From Bacteroidota bacterium (GTDB lineage: Bacteria; Bacteroidota; Bacteroidia; UBA7662; CANHCV01): DNA of 64,000 nt. Below are positions 40,029-51,549 of the stretch, piece after piece. The position numbers and the translations under genes are program-made. The notes under the pieces are model-generated. The model saw only the letters and a program-made list of their open reading frames with translations. It had not been told where the DNA came from and made no database searches. The stretch's first letter is position 1. Every line of letters starts with the position of its first letter. Location: positions 85,048 through 149,047 of the forward strand of contig CANMVY010000002.1 of the NCBI GenBank assembly GCA_947501265.1. Reading direction: 5' to 3'.

Positions 40029-41294
40029 TCACTCTTCTACAAAATCCAAATCCCTACCAAAGGTTTCTTTTAAATACCAAGTACCGGCAATGGCCAAGGC
40101 AAAACATACGATCCCAACCAAGTAAGCAGCGTGATAGGAAGTCCAAACATGAGAAAGAGCCACGAAAGACATGGTAATTGGAAGTACACCTCCGCGCACA
40201 AAATTGGGAGCAGTAGTGGTAACCGTTGCGCGGATATTTGTTCCAAATTGTTCTGAGGCAAGTGAAACAAATAGGGCCCAATAACCGGTTACAAACCCAA
40301 GTGCAAAAGACAACCACTGAAACGCAGCCAATGAAATCCCTTGAACTTCAAGGAAAACAAAACTCAATACTGCACAAGAAATTAAGTAAATGAAGATTAC
40401 TTTTCGACGGGAGCGCATCCATTGACTCAATAAACCACTAACTAAATCACCTACACTTAACCCAATATAACAGAAAATAACCGCAATGCCTCGTATTTCA
40501 TTTTGATGGGCAACCTCACCTGGACGAAGAAGAGAATGAAAATCAAGGCTTGAAAATTTAATTAGTATTCCCACAACAAACCAAACTGGAAGTCCAATTA
40601 ATACGCAAGCAAGGTAGCGGAGTGCTCGTTCTTTGGTTTTAAAGATGAGGAAAAAACTCCCCTTTTTAAGATTATCCTTCTCTTTTACTTGATTGAACAT
40701 TTCCGAATCGAAGGTGCCAACGCGAAGAAAAAGCAAGGATAATCCTAAAATACCTCCAATTAAATAGGCCTCCTGCCAAGGATGCAGCCCAAAAACATCG
40801 AAATGATTCCGACTAACGAGGGCTGCAACAACGGCGCCCAATGCACCCATTGTTGCGATGATCATGGTTCCAATTCCGCGCTTTTCCTTATCGAACGACT
40901 CCGAAACCATGGTAATTCCTGCACCTAATTCTCCTGCTAAACCAATGCCTGCCAACAAACGAATCCACTCGTATTGGGTAATGTTCGTAACGAAGGCATT
41001 GGCAATATTGGCTAAAGAATACAATAAAATACTCCCAAACAACACCGACTTTCGCCCTTTTTTGTCACCCCAAATCCCCCAAAGCAATCCACCAATTAAC
41101 ATCCCAACCATTTGCCAATTGAACAACGAAACGTCGTACTTCTTCAAAAGAGCCTCATCGGTAATCCCAATGCCTTTTAAACTAGCAGTTGAAATGATAT
41201 TGAATAATTGGAGATCATAAATATCAACGAAGTAACCCAAGGAAGCTACCAATATGAGCATTCCCTTTCCTTTGAAAATTTGGTTCATCCCCAA
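40029..41294 (-). CDS. MFS transporter
   Basis: Multiple TM helices, WGDKKGRKSVLFGS and YEWIRLLAGIGLAGELGAG motifs. Confidence 0.93.
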   Translation of the reverse strand: MGMNQIFKGKGMLILVASLGYFVDIYDLQLFNIISTASLKGIGITDEALLKKYDVSLFNWQMVGMLIGGLLWGIWGDKKGRKSVLFGSILLYSLANIANAFVTNITQYEWIRLLAGIGLAGELGAGITMVSESFDKEKRGIGTMIIATMGALGAVVAALVSRNHFDVFGLHPWQEAYLIGGILGLSLLFLRVGTFDSEMFNQVKEKDNLKKGSFFLIFKTKERALRYLACVLIGLPVWFVVGILIKFSSLDFHSLLRPGEVAHQNEIRGIAVIFCYIGLSVGDLVSGLLSQWMRSRRKVIFIYLISCAVLSFVFLEVQGISLAAFQWLSFALGFVTGYWALFVSLASEQFGTNIRATVTTTAPNFVRGGVLPITMSFVALSHVWTSYHAAYLVGIVCFALAIAGTWYLKETFGRDLDFVEE

Positions 41295-41296
41295 AT

Positions 41297-42241
41297 TTAA
41301 GCAACAAAATTTTGCTTAGCGAAAAATTCGATAACGTTCTTCTTGTCGTTTTGTAGCAGAGGAATCAAGTCGGTTAGTGATTTAACATCTTGATCATCGC
41401 GAATAAATGCATGCATGAAGATTTTAACTTCCTCCCCATAAATTTCTCGATCAAAATCAAAAATATTTACCTCAATGCGCTTCTCAAGTCCGTCCAATCC
41501 ATTCCGAAAACCAATGTAGAGCATTCCAAAGTACGTTTCTTGTGGATTAATAACCACTTCTACTGCATAAATTCCAACCTTAGGAATCAGCTTTTGAGGA
41601 TGGTCCAACTGAATATTTGCGGTTGGGAATCCGATGGTTCTACCCCATTGGTTTCCGTGAACCACCGTACCAGTAAGTGGGTAATTTCTGCCCAAAAGGG
41701 CATTCGCTTCTTGAATTTTGCCATCGCGAAGAGCCTCTCGAATTCGGGTAGAACTGATCGCGATGGTCTCTTCTTCCAATACCGGAATCTGCAATACTTC
41801 AAAACTGGAATGAAACTGCTTCAACAATTGAACATCTCCTCCCCTATTTTTTCCGAATCGATGATCGTAACCGATGCAAACAAATTGCGCATTCAGGTTT
41901 TCGATGATCACTTCCTGAACAAATCGAGACGCTTCAAAATCAAAAATCCCAGGAACTTGATCCAAGTAGTAAACCTCATCTATTCCTACTTCCTCAAAAA
42001 CATTCAACTTCTCCTTAGCAGTTTGAAGAATTTCTATTCCCTTTGCGGTTGGATTAATCAATAATCGTGGGTGATTTGAAAACGTTAAAATGGCAGACTT
42101 CAACCCTCTTTGACGAGCTTTCTCAACAACCTTTTTTAAAATCGACAAATGTCCTTTATGAACTCCATCGAAGGATCCAATGGTCAATGCCAAAGGTTGA
42201 TCCTTCTTAACTTCCAACCAATTGAAATCAAAGATTTTCAT
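41297..42241 (-). CDS. ribF: Bifunctional riboflavin kinase / FAD synthetase
   Basis: LTIGSFDGVHKGH, GYDHRFGKNRGGD, GRTIGFPTANI. Confidence 0.96.
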   Translation of the reverse strand: MKIFDFNWLEVKKDQPLALTIGSFDGVHKGHLSILKKVVEKARQRGLKSAILTFSNHPRLLINPTAKGIEILQTAKEKLNVFEEVGIDEVYYLDQVPGIFDFEASRFVQEVIIENLNAQFVCIGYDHRFGKNRGGDVQLLKQFHSSFEVLQIPVLEEETIAISSTRIREALRDGKIQEANALLGRNYPLTGTVVHGNQWGRTIGFPTANIQLDHPQKLIPKVGIYAVEVVINPQETYFGMLYIGFRNGLDGLEKRIEVNIFDFDREIYGEEVKIFMHAFIRDDQDVKSLTDLIPLLQNDKKNVIEFFAKQNFVA

Positions 42242-42959
42242 GGGAGGCTTTATCTTTTCGCTCTTCCAAAAGGCTGACCAACTCTTCTAAATTCCAAGCA
42301 TCATCCACATGAAAGTTGCCGATTTTGGTTCGTCTCAACCCTGCCAACACACCACCACAGCCCAATTCTTGGCCTAAATCGTGGGCCAAACTTCGAATAT
42401 AGGTTCCTTTACTGCAAACGATTCTAAAGTGTAAATTGGGGAAATCAAAACGAGTAATTTCAAATGTTTCAACCGTAACATTTCGTTTCTTCAGTTCTTG
42501 AGCTTCCCCTTTTCGAGCTAAATCATAACTTCTTTTCCCATCTACCTTGATGGCAGAAAAAACGGGAGGAACTTGTTCAATTTCACCCAAAAAATGATTT
42601 TCAATGACACTCAGAACTTCGGACTCTTGAATATGCTGGTAATCGCGGTATTCAGAAGGTTCCGTTTCATAATCGTAGGAAGGCGTGATTACGCCCAATT
42701 GAATCACACCGGTATATTCTTTGATTTGCCCCATGTAGGACTCAATTTCTTTGGTTTTCTTTCCCGTGCAAATGATTAAAAGTCCGGTAGCTAACGGATC
42801 CAACGTACCCGCATGTCCAATTTTCTTAGCCGGTTTGATTCGGTATTTGAGTTTGGCCACCACATTGAAGGACGTCCAATTCAAAGGTTTGTCCACCAGC
42901 AAGACCTCACCGGCAGCAAAATCAAAAGTTAATCCACGAAGTTCAGTTGTATTCCCCAT
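42228..42959 (-). CDS. truB: tRNA pseudouridine(55) synthase TruB
   Basis: [14 protein letters not shown] catalytic motif; [13 protein letters not shown]. Confidence 0.96.
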   Translation of the reverse strand: MGNTTELRGLTFDFAAGEVLLVDKPLNWTSFNVVAKLKYRIKPAKKIGHAGTLDPLATGLLIICTGKKTKEIESYMGQIKEYTGVIQLGVITPSYDYETEPSEYRDYQHIQESEVLSVIENHFLGEIEQVPPVFSAIKVDGKRSYDLARKGEAQELKKRNVTVETFEITRFDFPNLHFRIVCSKGTYIRSLAHDLGQELGCGGVLAGLRRTKIGNFHVDDAWNLEELVSLLEERKDKASHENL

Positions 42960-43741
42960 TGCAACATGAGCAGAATTGCTGCTCCAATAATAATTCGATA
43001 AATCCCAAAAGCTCTGAAACCGTACTTGTTTAATATTCCAATGAAGGTTTTAATAGCAATAAGTCCCACCACAAAGGCAACCGCATTTCCAATCAATAAT
43101 TCTTGCACATGATCGGTAATGAGTTGGGGAGAAATTTTATAAAGGTCGTACCCTTTTTTGGCTGTGGCACCCAACATGGTTGGAACTGCCAGAAAAAAAG
43201 AAAATTCGGCGGCTTGTTTGCGATTGAATGGGCCAATCATTCCTCCAATAATGGTAGCTGCGGAACGTGAAACACCAGGAATCATGGCAATGCATTGAAA
43301 CAAACCAATCAGAACAGCATGTCCGAATCCCATTTTTTCGGGATTCAATTCCTCTCTGCCTTCCAACTTCCAAGGAAGCATCATTTTATCAAAGAAGAAA
43401 AGAATAACTCCTCCAATCACCAAAGCCCAAGCTACCACAGAAACATCTCCGAGCATGGCATCGATGGCATCTCCAAAAATTAAACCGATAACAGCTGCCG
43501 GAAAAAATGCGGCAAGTAGTTTCCAATAAAAATTAAACGATTGAAAAAACCGTTTAAAGTAAAGCACAACTACCGAAAGGATGGCTCCTAACTGAATAAT
43601 GACCATGTAGGCCTTCAAAAAATCAGTACTAGGAATTCCCAACAAATGCTGGGTGATGATCATGTGCCCCGTAGAAGAAACCGGAAGAAACTCCGTTAAT
43701 CCTTCAACAATTGCAATGACAACCGCCTGAAAATTGGTCAT
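42929..43741 (-). CDS. uppP: Undecaprenyl-diphosphatase
   Basis: [18 protein letters not shown] and [13 protein letters not shown]. Confidence 0.96.
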   Translation of the reverse strand: MTNFQAVVIAIVEGLTEFLPVSSTGHMIITQHLLGIPSTDFLKAYMVIIQLGAILSVVVLYFKRFFQSFNFYWKLLAAFFPAAVIGLIFGDAIDAMLGDVSVVAWALVIGGVILFFFDKMMLPWKLEGREELNPEKMGFGHAVLIGLFQCIAMIPGVSRSAATIIGGMIGPFNRKQAAEFSFFLAVPTMLGATAKKGYDLYKISPQLITDHVQELLIGNAVAFVVGLIAIKTFIGILNKYGFRAFGIYRIIIGAAILLMLQWGIQLNFVD

Positions 43742-43935
43742 TTAGACTCTTTTTTTCGGTACATGATGGCGAAACCATTCACCACAAAACCCAAAATGAG
43801 AAGAATGGGTGCTACAACGGTTTTGGAGGTGCCGTAGATATCTTCTTTTCCACTCATCATAAAAAATCCGATGGCCAAGATGGCACAACCAATGCCCATG
43901 ATGATGTAGTTCATTTTTCCGAAATAGTGATTCAT
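43738..43935 (-). CDS. DUF3098 domain protein
   Basis: 65 aa, two TM helices, placed between ftsX and uppP, the usual Bacteroidota context. Confidence 0.8.
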   Translation of the reverse strand: MNHYFGKMNYIIMGIGCAILAIGFFMMSGKEDIYGTSKTVVAPILLILGFVVNGFAIMYRKKESK

Positions 43936-43939
43936 AGTT

Positions 43940-44821
43940 TTAATCGTAAAGTTGATCCATTTTTAAACGAAGGTACTTATTCACCGAAATAAAGGTGCTT
44001 AAAGTCGTAATGATGATTCCAAAAATAAAGAGAAATGCAAAGAGGAAAAGGGTATTGTTCCAATCTTTGATTTCGTTGAATTCCGGTTTGGTTTTAGGAA
44101 GGATAACCATCAATGCTGCCACCAAACCGCAAGCCAAAAGTGCTGCAATGAATCCCTGAATGACGGCGTTTTTCAAAAATGGCTTGCGAATAAAACCATG
44201 GGTTGCGCCAACGAGTTGCATGGTTTTGATGTTGAATCGTTGCGCAAACAGAGAGAGCTTAACGGAATTATTAATGAGGATGATGGAAATGATTAAAATA
44301 ATTCCAGCAAATGCCAATAATGCCAGCCCCAACGTCATGATGTTTTCATTAAATTGCTCCAGGGCTGGTAATTTGTAACTCACCTCATCTACAATGGGGT
44401 TAGCGACAATGTTTCGACGAATTTCTGCCAAATGCTCTTGGTCGGCAAAAGGCGCTTTTACGTACAAATCACAACTTCTTAATAGTGGATTATCCCCCAA
44501 CACCTCGATAAAATCAGACTCCACCTCTACTCCATCCAATCGTTTTGCGGCTTCTTCACGAGAAACGTAATGCAACTTTTTAGTAGAAGGCATGGATTGG
44601 ATGATGATCATGGCATCTTTAATTTCTTGGGAAGAAGCAGAATTTTTGAAGAAAATATCCATCATAAAATTTTCTTTCAACACCAAAACTGCACTTCGAG
44701 CATGAATGGATGCAAAGCCCAAAACTCCAACCAACATCAGTACCAACGCAACCGAAAACAATGCGGTAATACTGGTGCGTTGTGCAAGAGATTGAAAATA
44801 TCGAATGCTTTTCTGAGCCAT
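43940..44821 (-). CDS. ftsX: Cell division protein FtsX
   Basis: Four-TM topology, MQLVGATHGFIRKPFL motif, single large extracellular domain. Confidence 0.92.
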   Translation of the reverse strand: MAQKSIRYFQSLAQRTSITALFSVALVLMLVGVLGFASIHARSAVLVLKENFMMDIFFKNSASSQEIKDAMIIIQSMPSTKKLHYVSREEAAKRLDGVEVESDFIEVLGDNPLLRSCDLYVKAPFADQEHLAEIRRNIVANPIVDEVSYKLPALEQFNENIMTLGLALLAFAGIILIISIILINNSVKLSLFAQRFNIKTMQLVGATHGFIRKPFLKNAVIQGFIAALLACGLVAALMVILPKTKPEFNEIKDWNNTLFLFAFLFIFGIIITTLSTFISVNKYLRLKMDQLYD

Positions 44822-44830
44822 GAAGTAAAG

Positions 44831-46336
44831 TTAATGAAAATTTTTCCAATCTACCTGATCCATCAATTTTTCAGCCATTGCCATGTCCAAATGGATCTCA
44901 CGATCTTCATCCATGAATGAAATGTGCTCTCTAAATTGAAGGTGCAAATCTTCCAAAGATTGACTGCTTTTTCCACCGGAAATTTCTTTTCGAAGATCAA
45001 ATGCTTGTGCAGCATTTAGCCACTCAATTGCCAAAACCTTTTTTACCTGGTGAATGATTTCAAAACATTTAACGGCTGCATTCGCTCCCATGGAAACGTG
45101 ATCCTCTTGTCCATTTGAGCTCACAATGGAATCGGAACTCGAAGGATTGCACCATTGTTTTGTTTTAGAAACAATGCTGGCAGCTGTGTATTGAGGAATC
45201 ATGAATCCGCTGTTCAAACCGCTATTTTTTACCAAGAATGCAGGTAAATCGCGTTGACCAGAAATGAGTAAATAGGTTCTTCGCTCCGAAATATTTCCCA
45301 ATTCGTGTACCGCTAGTCCAAGTTGATCGGCCGTTAACGCCAAAACCTGACCGTGGAAATTCCCTCCTGAAAGGATCAAATCGTCTTCCGGAAAAATTAA
45401 CGGATTATCGGTAACACTCGCAGCTTCGGTTTCGTAAACGGATTTACTTTGTTGCAAAACGGTAAAGGTGGCACCGTGAACCTGCGGAATGCAACGGAAG
45501 GAATAAGGGTCCTGAACGGCTTTTCCCAGGTTATTTTGCATGGTACTGCCGGCCAATAGGTTGCGCATGATAGAGGCCGAATTTATCTGGCCGGCATGCG
45601 GACGAACGCGATGAATGTGTTCCGTAAACGGCTCTTTGGTACCGTTAAAGCCTTCTAAACTAAGAGCTCCAATGGCGTGAGCAGCATGGTACAATTTTTC
45701 CGATTCAATCCAATTGAATATTCCGAAAGCCGACATGAATTGGGTACCATTCAAAAGGGCTAAACCTTCTTTTGCGCTTAACGAAATGGGAGACCATCCC
45801 AACTGTTCCAAGGCTATTTTGGCCGGCATTCGTTTTCCTTTCCAAACGACTTCGCCTCGGCCAATGAGCGGTAAACACAAATGCGCCAAAGGCGCTAAAT
45901 CTCCCGATGCTCCAAGGGAACCTTGTTCAAAAACCACAGGAAGTACATCTTCGTTGTACATCTCAACCAATCGTTGAACAGTTACAAGCTGAACACCTGA
46001 ATGTCCGTAACTTAAGCTTTGAACTTTCAAAGCCAACATCAACCGAACAATCGAGGGAATTACTTCTTTTCCGGTTCCACAAGCATGGCTCATAACGATG
46101 TTTTCCTGCAATTGAGAAAGGTCTTCTTTCGAGATTTTTACATTGCAAAGGGAACCGAACCCGGTGTTTATGCCATAGAATGCTCTATCGTTATCGTTGA
46201 GTTTTTGCTGCAAGAAATCGTAACAATTTTGAATTCTTTTTTCAGCAGCTTCCGACAATGATAAGCAGGCATCACTTTTAGAAATGGCTTCAAAATAATT
46301 CCAAGGAATCTGTTGATCAATAGAAATATGGTTCAT
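44831..46336 (-). CDS. hutH: Histidine ammonia-lyase
   Basis: GSLGASGDLAPLAHL (MIO ASG triad), GNFHGQ, QEDHVSMG. ATG 46336 overlaps the hisS stop; the tracked ORF extends to 46360. Confidence 0.95.
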   Translation of the reverse strand: MNHISIDQQIPWNYFEAISKSDACLSLSEAAEKRIQNCYDFLQQKLNDNDRAFYGINTGFGSLCNVKISKEDLSQLQENIVMSHACGTGKEVIPSIVRLMLALKVQSLSYGHSGVQLVTVQRLVEMYNEDVLPVVFEQGSLGASGDLAPLAHLCLPLIGRGEVVWKGKRMPAKIALEQLGWSPISLSAKEGLALLNGTQFMSAFGIFNWIESEKLYHAAHAIGALSLEGFNGTKEPFTEHIHRVRPHAGQINSASIMRNLLAGSTMQNNLGKAVQDPYSFRCIPQVHGATFTVLQQSKSVYETEAASVTDNPLIFPEDDLILSGGNFHGQVLALTADQLGLAVHELGNISERRTYLLISGQRDLPAFLVKNSGLNSGFMIPQYTAASIVSKTKQWCNPSSSDSIVSSNGQEDHVSMGANAAVKCFEIIHQVKKVLAIEWLNAAQAFDLRKEISGGKSSQSLEDLHLQFREHISFMDEDREIHLDMAMAEKLMDQVDWKNFH

Positions 46337-47673
46337 GATAATTGGAATAATTCGCTCCACGAAATGATATTCTGTTCACCAGAAATCATGTTTTTCACAC
46401 TTATTTTATTTTCTTTCAATTCCGAATCTCCGAGAATGGCTACCCAAGGAATTTGTTTAGAATCGGCGTATTTCATTGCTTTTTTCAGCTTACCAAATTC
46501 AGGATACAGTTCCGATGGCACTTGCATCTTCCTGAATGTACTTAGGAATACGCAGCATTGTTCAAAGGTTTCTTCATCGAAAGCGGTGAAGAGTATTTTT
46601 GTTTTTGAAGGAGTTAGTTCCATGGGGAAAAGATTCAATTCTTCCATGCAATCTAAAATTCGCTCAGCTCCAAAAGAAACCCCTACGCCCGACATATTTT
46701 TCAATCCAAAAACTTCAGTGAGGTTATCGTAACGACCTCCACCACCCAAACTTCCCATTTGAACTTCGTGGGTTACCACTTCGAAAACAGTTCCGGTATA
46801 ATAATCCAATCCCCTCGCCAAGGAAATATCAAATTTGGCATGGGTCAATCCAACATTTTGCAACAAATAGTTCACCTCTTTCCATCCTTCACTATTTCCC
46901 AAAACTTCATCCAAAATATTCCATTGTTCTGAAAAGTCGGCAGAAAGGAGATTCACCAAATCCAATGCCGTTGTAGAAGATAAATCTTCCATTTCTTGCA
47001 ATTCGGAGGCAAATCCTGAAATTCCAATTTTATCGATCTTATCCATGGAAATGAGGACCGATGAAAACACCGATTCAAATCCCCATGCCTTGGCCAATTC
47101 ATTCAACACCTTGCGGTTATTAAATCGAATGGTAAAATCTTGAAAACCCAAGCGCGTGAAAACTTCTTCATAAATTTGAATGAGTTCCACTTCGTTGAAG
47201 AGGGAATTGGATCCAACGATATCGACATCGCATTGGTAAAACTCTTGATAACGACCTCGTTGCGGGCGATCGCCTCTCCAAACAGGTTGAATTTGGTAAC
47301 GTTTGAAGGGCATTGGAAGTTTTTCCCAATTCATAGCCACAAAACGAGCCATAGGAACGGTAAGGTCATACCGAAGTCCACGGTCGGAAGAATCGGGAAT
47401 AAATCCAGTTTGAATATCTTTAAGTGCCTCGGCAACTTGAGGATTGGATTCTTTGAGGGAACGATTGCTTCGAATATGGAAGAGTAGTTTATCGCCCTCA
47501 TTTCCATATTTTCCAGTAAGGGTAGATAAATTTTCAACCGCAGGAGTTTCCAAGGGTTGGAATCCATATTTCTGAAAAATGTCTTCTATCAATTGAAACA
47601 GATACTTCCTTTTTACAACCTCGAGCGGTGCATAATCGCGGGTACCTTTGGACAAAGTAGGTTTAACGGCCAT
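46333..47673 (-). CDS. hisS: Histidyl-tRNA synthetase
   Basis: KGTRDYAPLE, FRGDRPQRGRYQEFYQCDVDI-type motif 2, ARGLDYYTGTVFE. Start at ATG 47673; the tracked ORF extends to 47703. Confidence 0.95.
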   Translation of the reverse strand: MAVKPTLSKGTRDYAPLEVVKRKYLFQLIEDIFQKYGFQPLETPAVENLSTLTGKYGNEGDKLLFHIRSNRSLKESNPQVAEALKDIQTGFIPDSSDRGLRYDLTVPMARFVAMNWEKLPMPFKRYQIQPVWRGDRPQRGRYQEFYQCDVDIVGSNSLFNEVELIQIYEEVFTRLGFQDFTIRFNNRKVLNELAKAWGFESVFSSVLISMDKIDKIGISGFASELQEMEDLSSTTALDLVNLLSADFSEQWNILDEVLGNSEGWKEVNYLLQNVGLTHAKFDISLARGLDYYTGTVFEVVTHEVQMGSLGGGGRYDNLTEVFGLKNMSGVGVSFGAERILDCMEELNLFPMELTPSKTKILFTAFDEETFEQCCVFLSTFRKMQVPSELYPEFGKLKKAMKYADSKQIPWVAILGDSELKENKISVKNMISGEQNIISWSELFQLS

Positions 47674-47687
47674 GGTGCGAAGATACG

Positions 47688-47717
47688 AAAAAGCCCCGAC
47701 CAAAATTGGATCGGGGC
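47688..47717 (-). terminator. Terminator after groEL
   Basis: Minus strand GCCCCGATC-caatttt-GGTCGGGGC followed by TTTTTC. Confidence 0.85.
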
Positions 47718-47744
47718 GTATCTAAAATGGTTAAAGAAGAAGAA

Positions 47745-49385
<1,641 letters not shown>

Positions 49386-49394
49386 CTAATTTAA

Positions 49395-49673
49395 TTAACC
49401 AATGATTGCAAGAATATCGCTTTCACGCATGATAAGGTAATCTTTACCTTCATACTTCAACTCAGTTCCGGCGTATTTGCCATAAAGAACCACATCTCCT
49501 ACTTTGGTAGTCATGGGCTCGTCTTTCTTTCCAGCACCAACGGAAACGACTGTTCCGCGTTGTGGTTTTTCTTGAGCAGTATCAGGAATGATGATACCTG
49601 AACTGGTAACTTGTTCTGCCGCTGCGGGCTCAACCAGAACCCGATCAGCGATGGGAGTGATTTTAACTGACAT
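49395..49673 (-). CDS. groES: Co-chaperonin GroES
   Basis: [14 protein letters not shown]...[10 protein letters not shown]...[13 protein letters not shown]. Confidence 0.97.
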   Translation of the reverse strand: MSVKITPIADRVLVEPAAAEQVTSSGIIIPDTAQEKPQRGTVVSVGAGKKDEPMTTKVGDVVLYGKYAGTELKYEGKDYLIMRESDILAIIG

Positions 49674-49774
49674 AATTTAAATGGATTTTTTAATCTTCCT
49701 CTTCCATTCAAGCATTATGCCACAAAGAAAAAGGAATGGTATTCTGGAAATTTTGACAAATCCGACCAATTCGT

Positions 49775-49810
49775 CTGCCAAAAATGCAAACGATTGGAAA
49801 AATTTGGCAG
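49775..49810. repeat. Inverted repeat upstream of groES: CTGCCAAA-N20-TTTGGCAG
   Basis: Perfect 8-bp arms at 49775-49782 and 49803-49810. Confidence 0.7.
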
Positions 49811-49842
49811 AAAAAAAAAAGCGCCTGTCGGCGCTTTTGCTA
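49811..49842 (-). terminator. Terminator after secG
   Basis: Minus strand AAAAGCGCC-gaca-GGCGCTTTT with a T10-like tract. Confidence 0.85.
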
Positions 49843-49857
49843 TAATTTAGTAGTGAT

Positions 49858-50220
49858 TTATTGAGCCGGTGCAGGAGCAGGAGTTGCTGCAGGAGCAGGA
49901 GCTGCTGGCTGTTGTGTTGCAGGCATGCTTTTCGCCATTTCTGCCGCTTCAGAATTCGTCGTAGTTGTTTGCTCGATACCATCGGCAGCAGCTACCGTAC
50001 GATCAATACCTAAATTCATTCCTACAGAAAGAACCAATAAAGCGATTACCAATCCCCAAGTGATTTTTTCAACCACATCGGAAGAACGAGCAACACCAAT
50101 GATTTGGCTTGGGGCAGACATGGATGCTGTTAAACCACCGCCTTTTGGTTTTTGAATCAATACAACCAACACCAAGAGGATGCATACCAAAATGATTAGA
50201 GAAAATAAAATTCCTGTCAT
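49858..50220 (-). CDS. secG: Preprotein translocase subunit SecG with Ala/Pro-rich tail
   Basis: VVLIQKPKGGGLTASM...QIIGVARSSDVVEKITW; syntenic with groESL/lptE. Confidence 0.93.
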   Translation of the reverse strand: MTGILFSLIILVCILLVLVVLIQKPKGGGLTASMSAPSQIIGVARSSDVVEKITWGLVIALLVLSVGMNLGIDRTVAAADGIEQTTTTNSEAAEMAKSMPATQQPAAPAPAATPAPAPAQ

Positions 50221-51035
50221 GACTTTAATTTTTGTTGAATGGTCTCCATTCGATTTGCAAAATAAATGCTTTTTTCGGGGAATTTCAAATTCAATTTTTC
50301 ATAAACGGCTAAAGCCATCAAAAATTGACCTTGAGCTTCATAAATTCTTGCTAGCGTATCGCTTACTGGCTCTTCAAAAATTTCTTCTTCCGTAAGCAAT
50401 GGTGCGATGTCGTCAACCGGCGGTATTTCGTTTTTGTGCGGTAGCGGGAAATACGGAACCGCCGCCAACATTTGAGCCTCTAACGGATCAAAATCGGGCT
50501 TTTTTACCTGATAATTCTCAGACTTTTCCGGTGAATCGTTGTACCGAATCAGGAAATCTGAAAGGGTAAATAAAGGTCGTTCTACCGGATTTTCGGAAAC
50601 TATTATCGCTTCTTCATCCGCTTTGATTGGCAATTGAACCTCAATGGATAATTTTTCTTCCGGCGGTTGAACTTGAGTAATTTTTTCTTCTTTTTTCTGC
50701 TCCAACACCAACTGGTTTTGAATCAATTCAATGGTGCTGGCTACCTGGGAAATTTGTTTTTTAACCTTTTGCTTCTCATTTTCCAATTCGGGATTGGGCT
50801 CCATTTGCTGAAGAAGCCTCTTCAACGCTGAACGGTCGGGAAAATACGGTGCAGAATCGCGCAAAACTTCCAAATAACGATGGTCGTGTTCCAATTTCAG
50901 CTTTCCCAACCACGCCCATCGGGCTCCGGTGAACCACGGATAATCGCGAACCAAGTCCTCCAAATCTTTGGCTTCAACCGCTCGAATAAAATCGAGGTTG
51001 CCGCTCCAAAGATTAACGAGTTGCTTTTGATTCAT
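50217..51035 (-). CDS. Conserved hypothetical protein, C-terminal TPR-like helices
   Basis: ARIYEAQGQFLMALAVYEKLNLKFPEKSIYFANRMETIQ is TPR-like; between lptE and secG. Confidence 0.7.
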   Translation of the reverse strand: MNQKQLVNLWSGNLDFIRAVEAKDLEDLVRDYPWFTGARWAWLGKLKLEHDHRYLEVLRDSAPYFPDRSALKRLLQQMEPNPELENEKQKVKKQISQVASTIELIQNQLVLEQKKEEKITQVQPPEEKLSIEVQLPIKADEEAIIVSENPVERPLFTLSDFLIRYNDSPEKSENYQVKKPDFDPLEAQMLAAVPYFPLPHKNEIPPVDDIAPLLTEEEIFEEPVSDTLARIYEAQGQFLMALAVYEKLNLKFPEKSIYFANRMETIQQKLKS

Positions 51036-51036
51036 A

Positions 51037-51549
51037 TCACCAATTTACGAAAGATTTGTTGAATAAGTCCTCGGCCAATTGTTTTGAAATGTCGTTCACC
51101 AAGGTTGACTCCACCGAACCAAGGGGCACCGAGCCCGAAAAATCTGCATAACGCACAAATCGTTGCTGCCACGATTTGGATTTCTCTTTTTTATCGAAAA
51201 AGGTAACTTCAATGGAAATAGTCAACCTATTCAGCGCCGCAGATTGGTCGTTCCCAGAAAACCCCGCAGGCGCTACTTCGTATCCCACAATGCTTCCGCG
51301 GTAACCAATATCGGCCAAATCCTCGTTGTTGATTACCCGAATGGAGGTTTGACTAACGAATTTATCCCGAAGCTTTTCCGTTAACAGCGGACTCAACGTT
51401 GGTGAAGCCAAAGGAGCCTTGTTTTCAAATTGGAGAATGGAAACCGTTTTAATGGAAGGATCTACACTCGCTCCTGTGAAAGAGTAGTTTACCCGACATC
51501 CCGACAAAATAAGTAGAAAAAGTAAGCATCCTTTAATCCTCCAAACCAT
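51037..51549 (-). CDS. lptE: LptE-family lipoprotein (LPS assembly)
   Basis: Lipobox LILSGCRVNYSFTGASV..., typical Bacteroidota LptE layout and context. Confidence 0.85.
   Translation of the reverse strand: MVWRIKGCLLFLLILSGCRVNYSFTGASVDPSIKTVSILQFENKAPLASPTLSPLLTEKLRDKFVSQTSIRVINNEDLADIGYRGSIVGYEVAPAGFSGNDQSAALNRLTISIEVTFFDKKEKSKSWQQRFVRYADFSGSVPLGSVESTLVNDISKQLAEDLFNKSFVNW

Noticed and set aside
41390-42064. 224-aa plus-strand ORF opposite ribF
   Set aside because: Shadow ORF; ribF motifs on the minus strand are unambiguous.
49674-49857. CIRCE/HrcA operator upstream of groES
   Set aside because: No TTAGCACTC-N9-GAGTGCTAA or close variant found.
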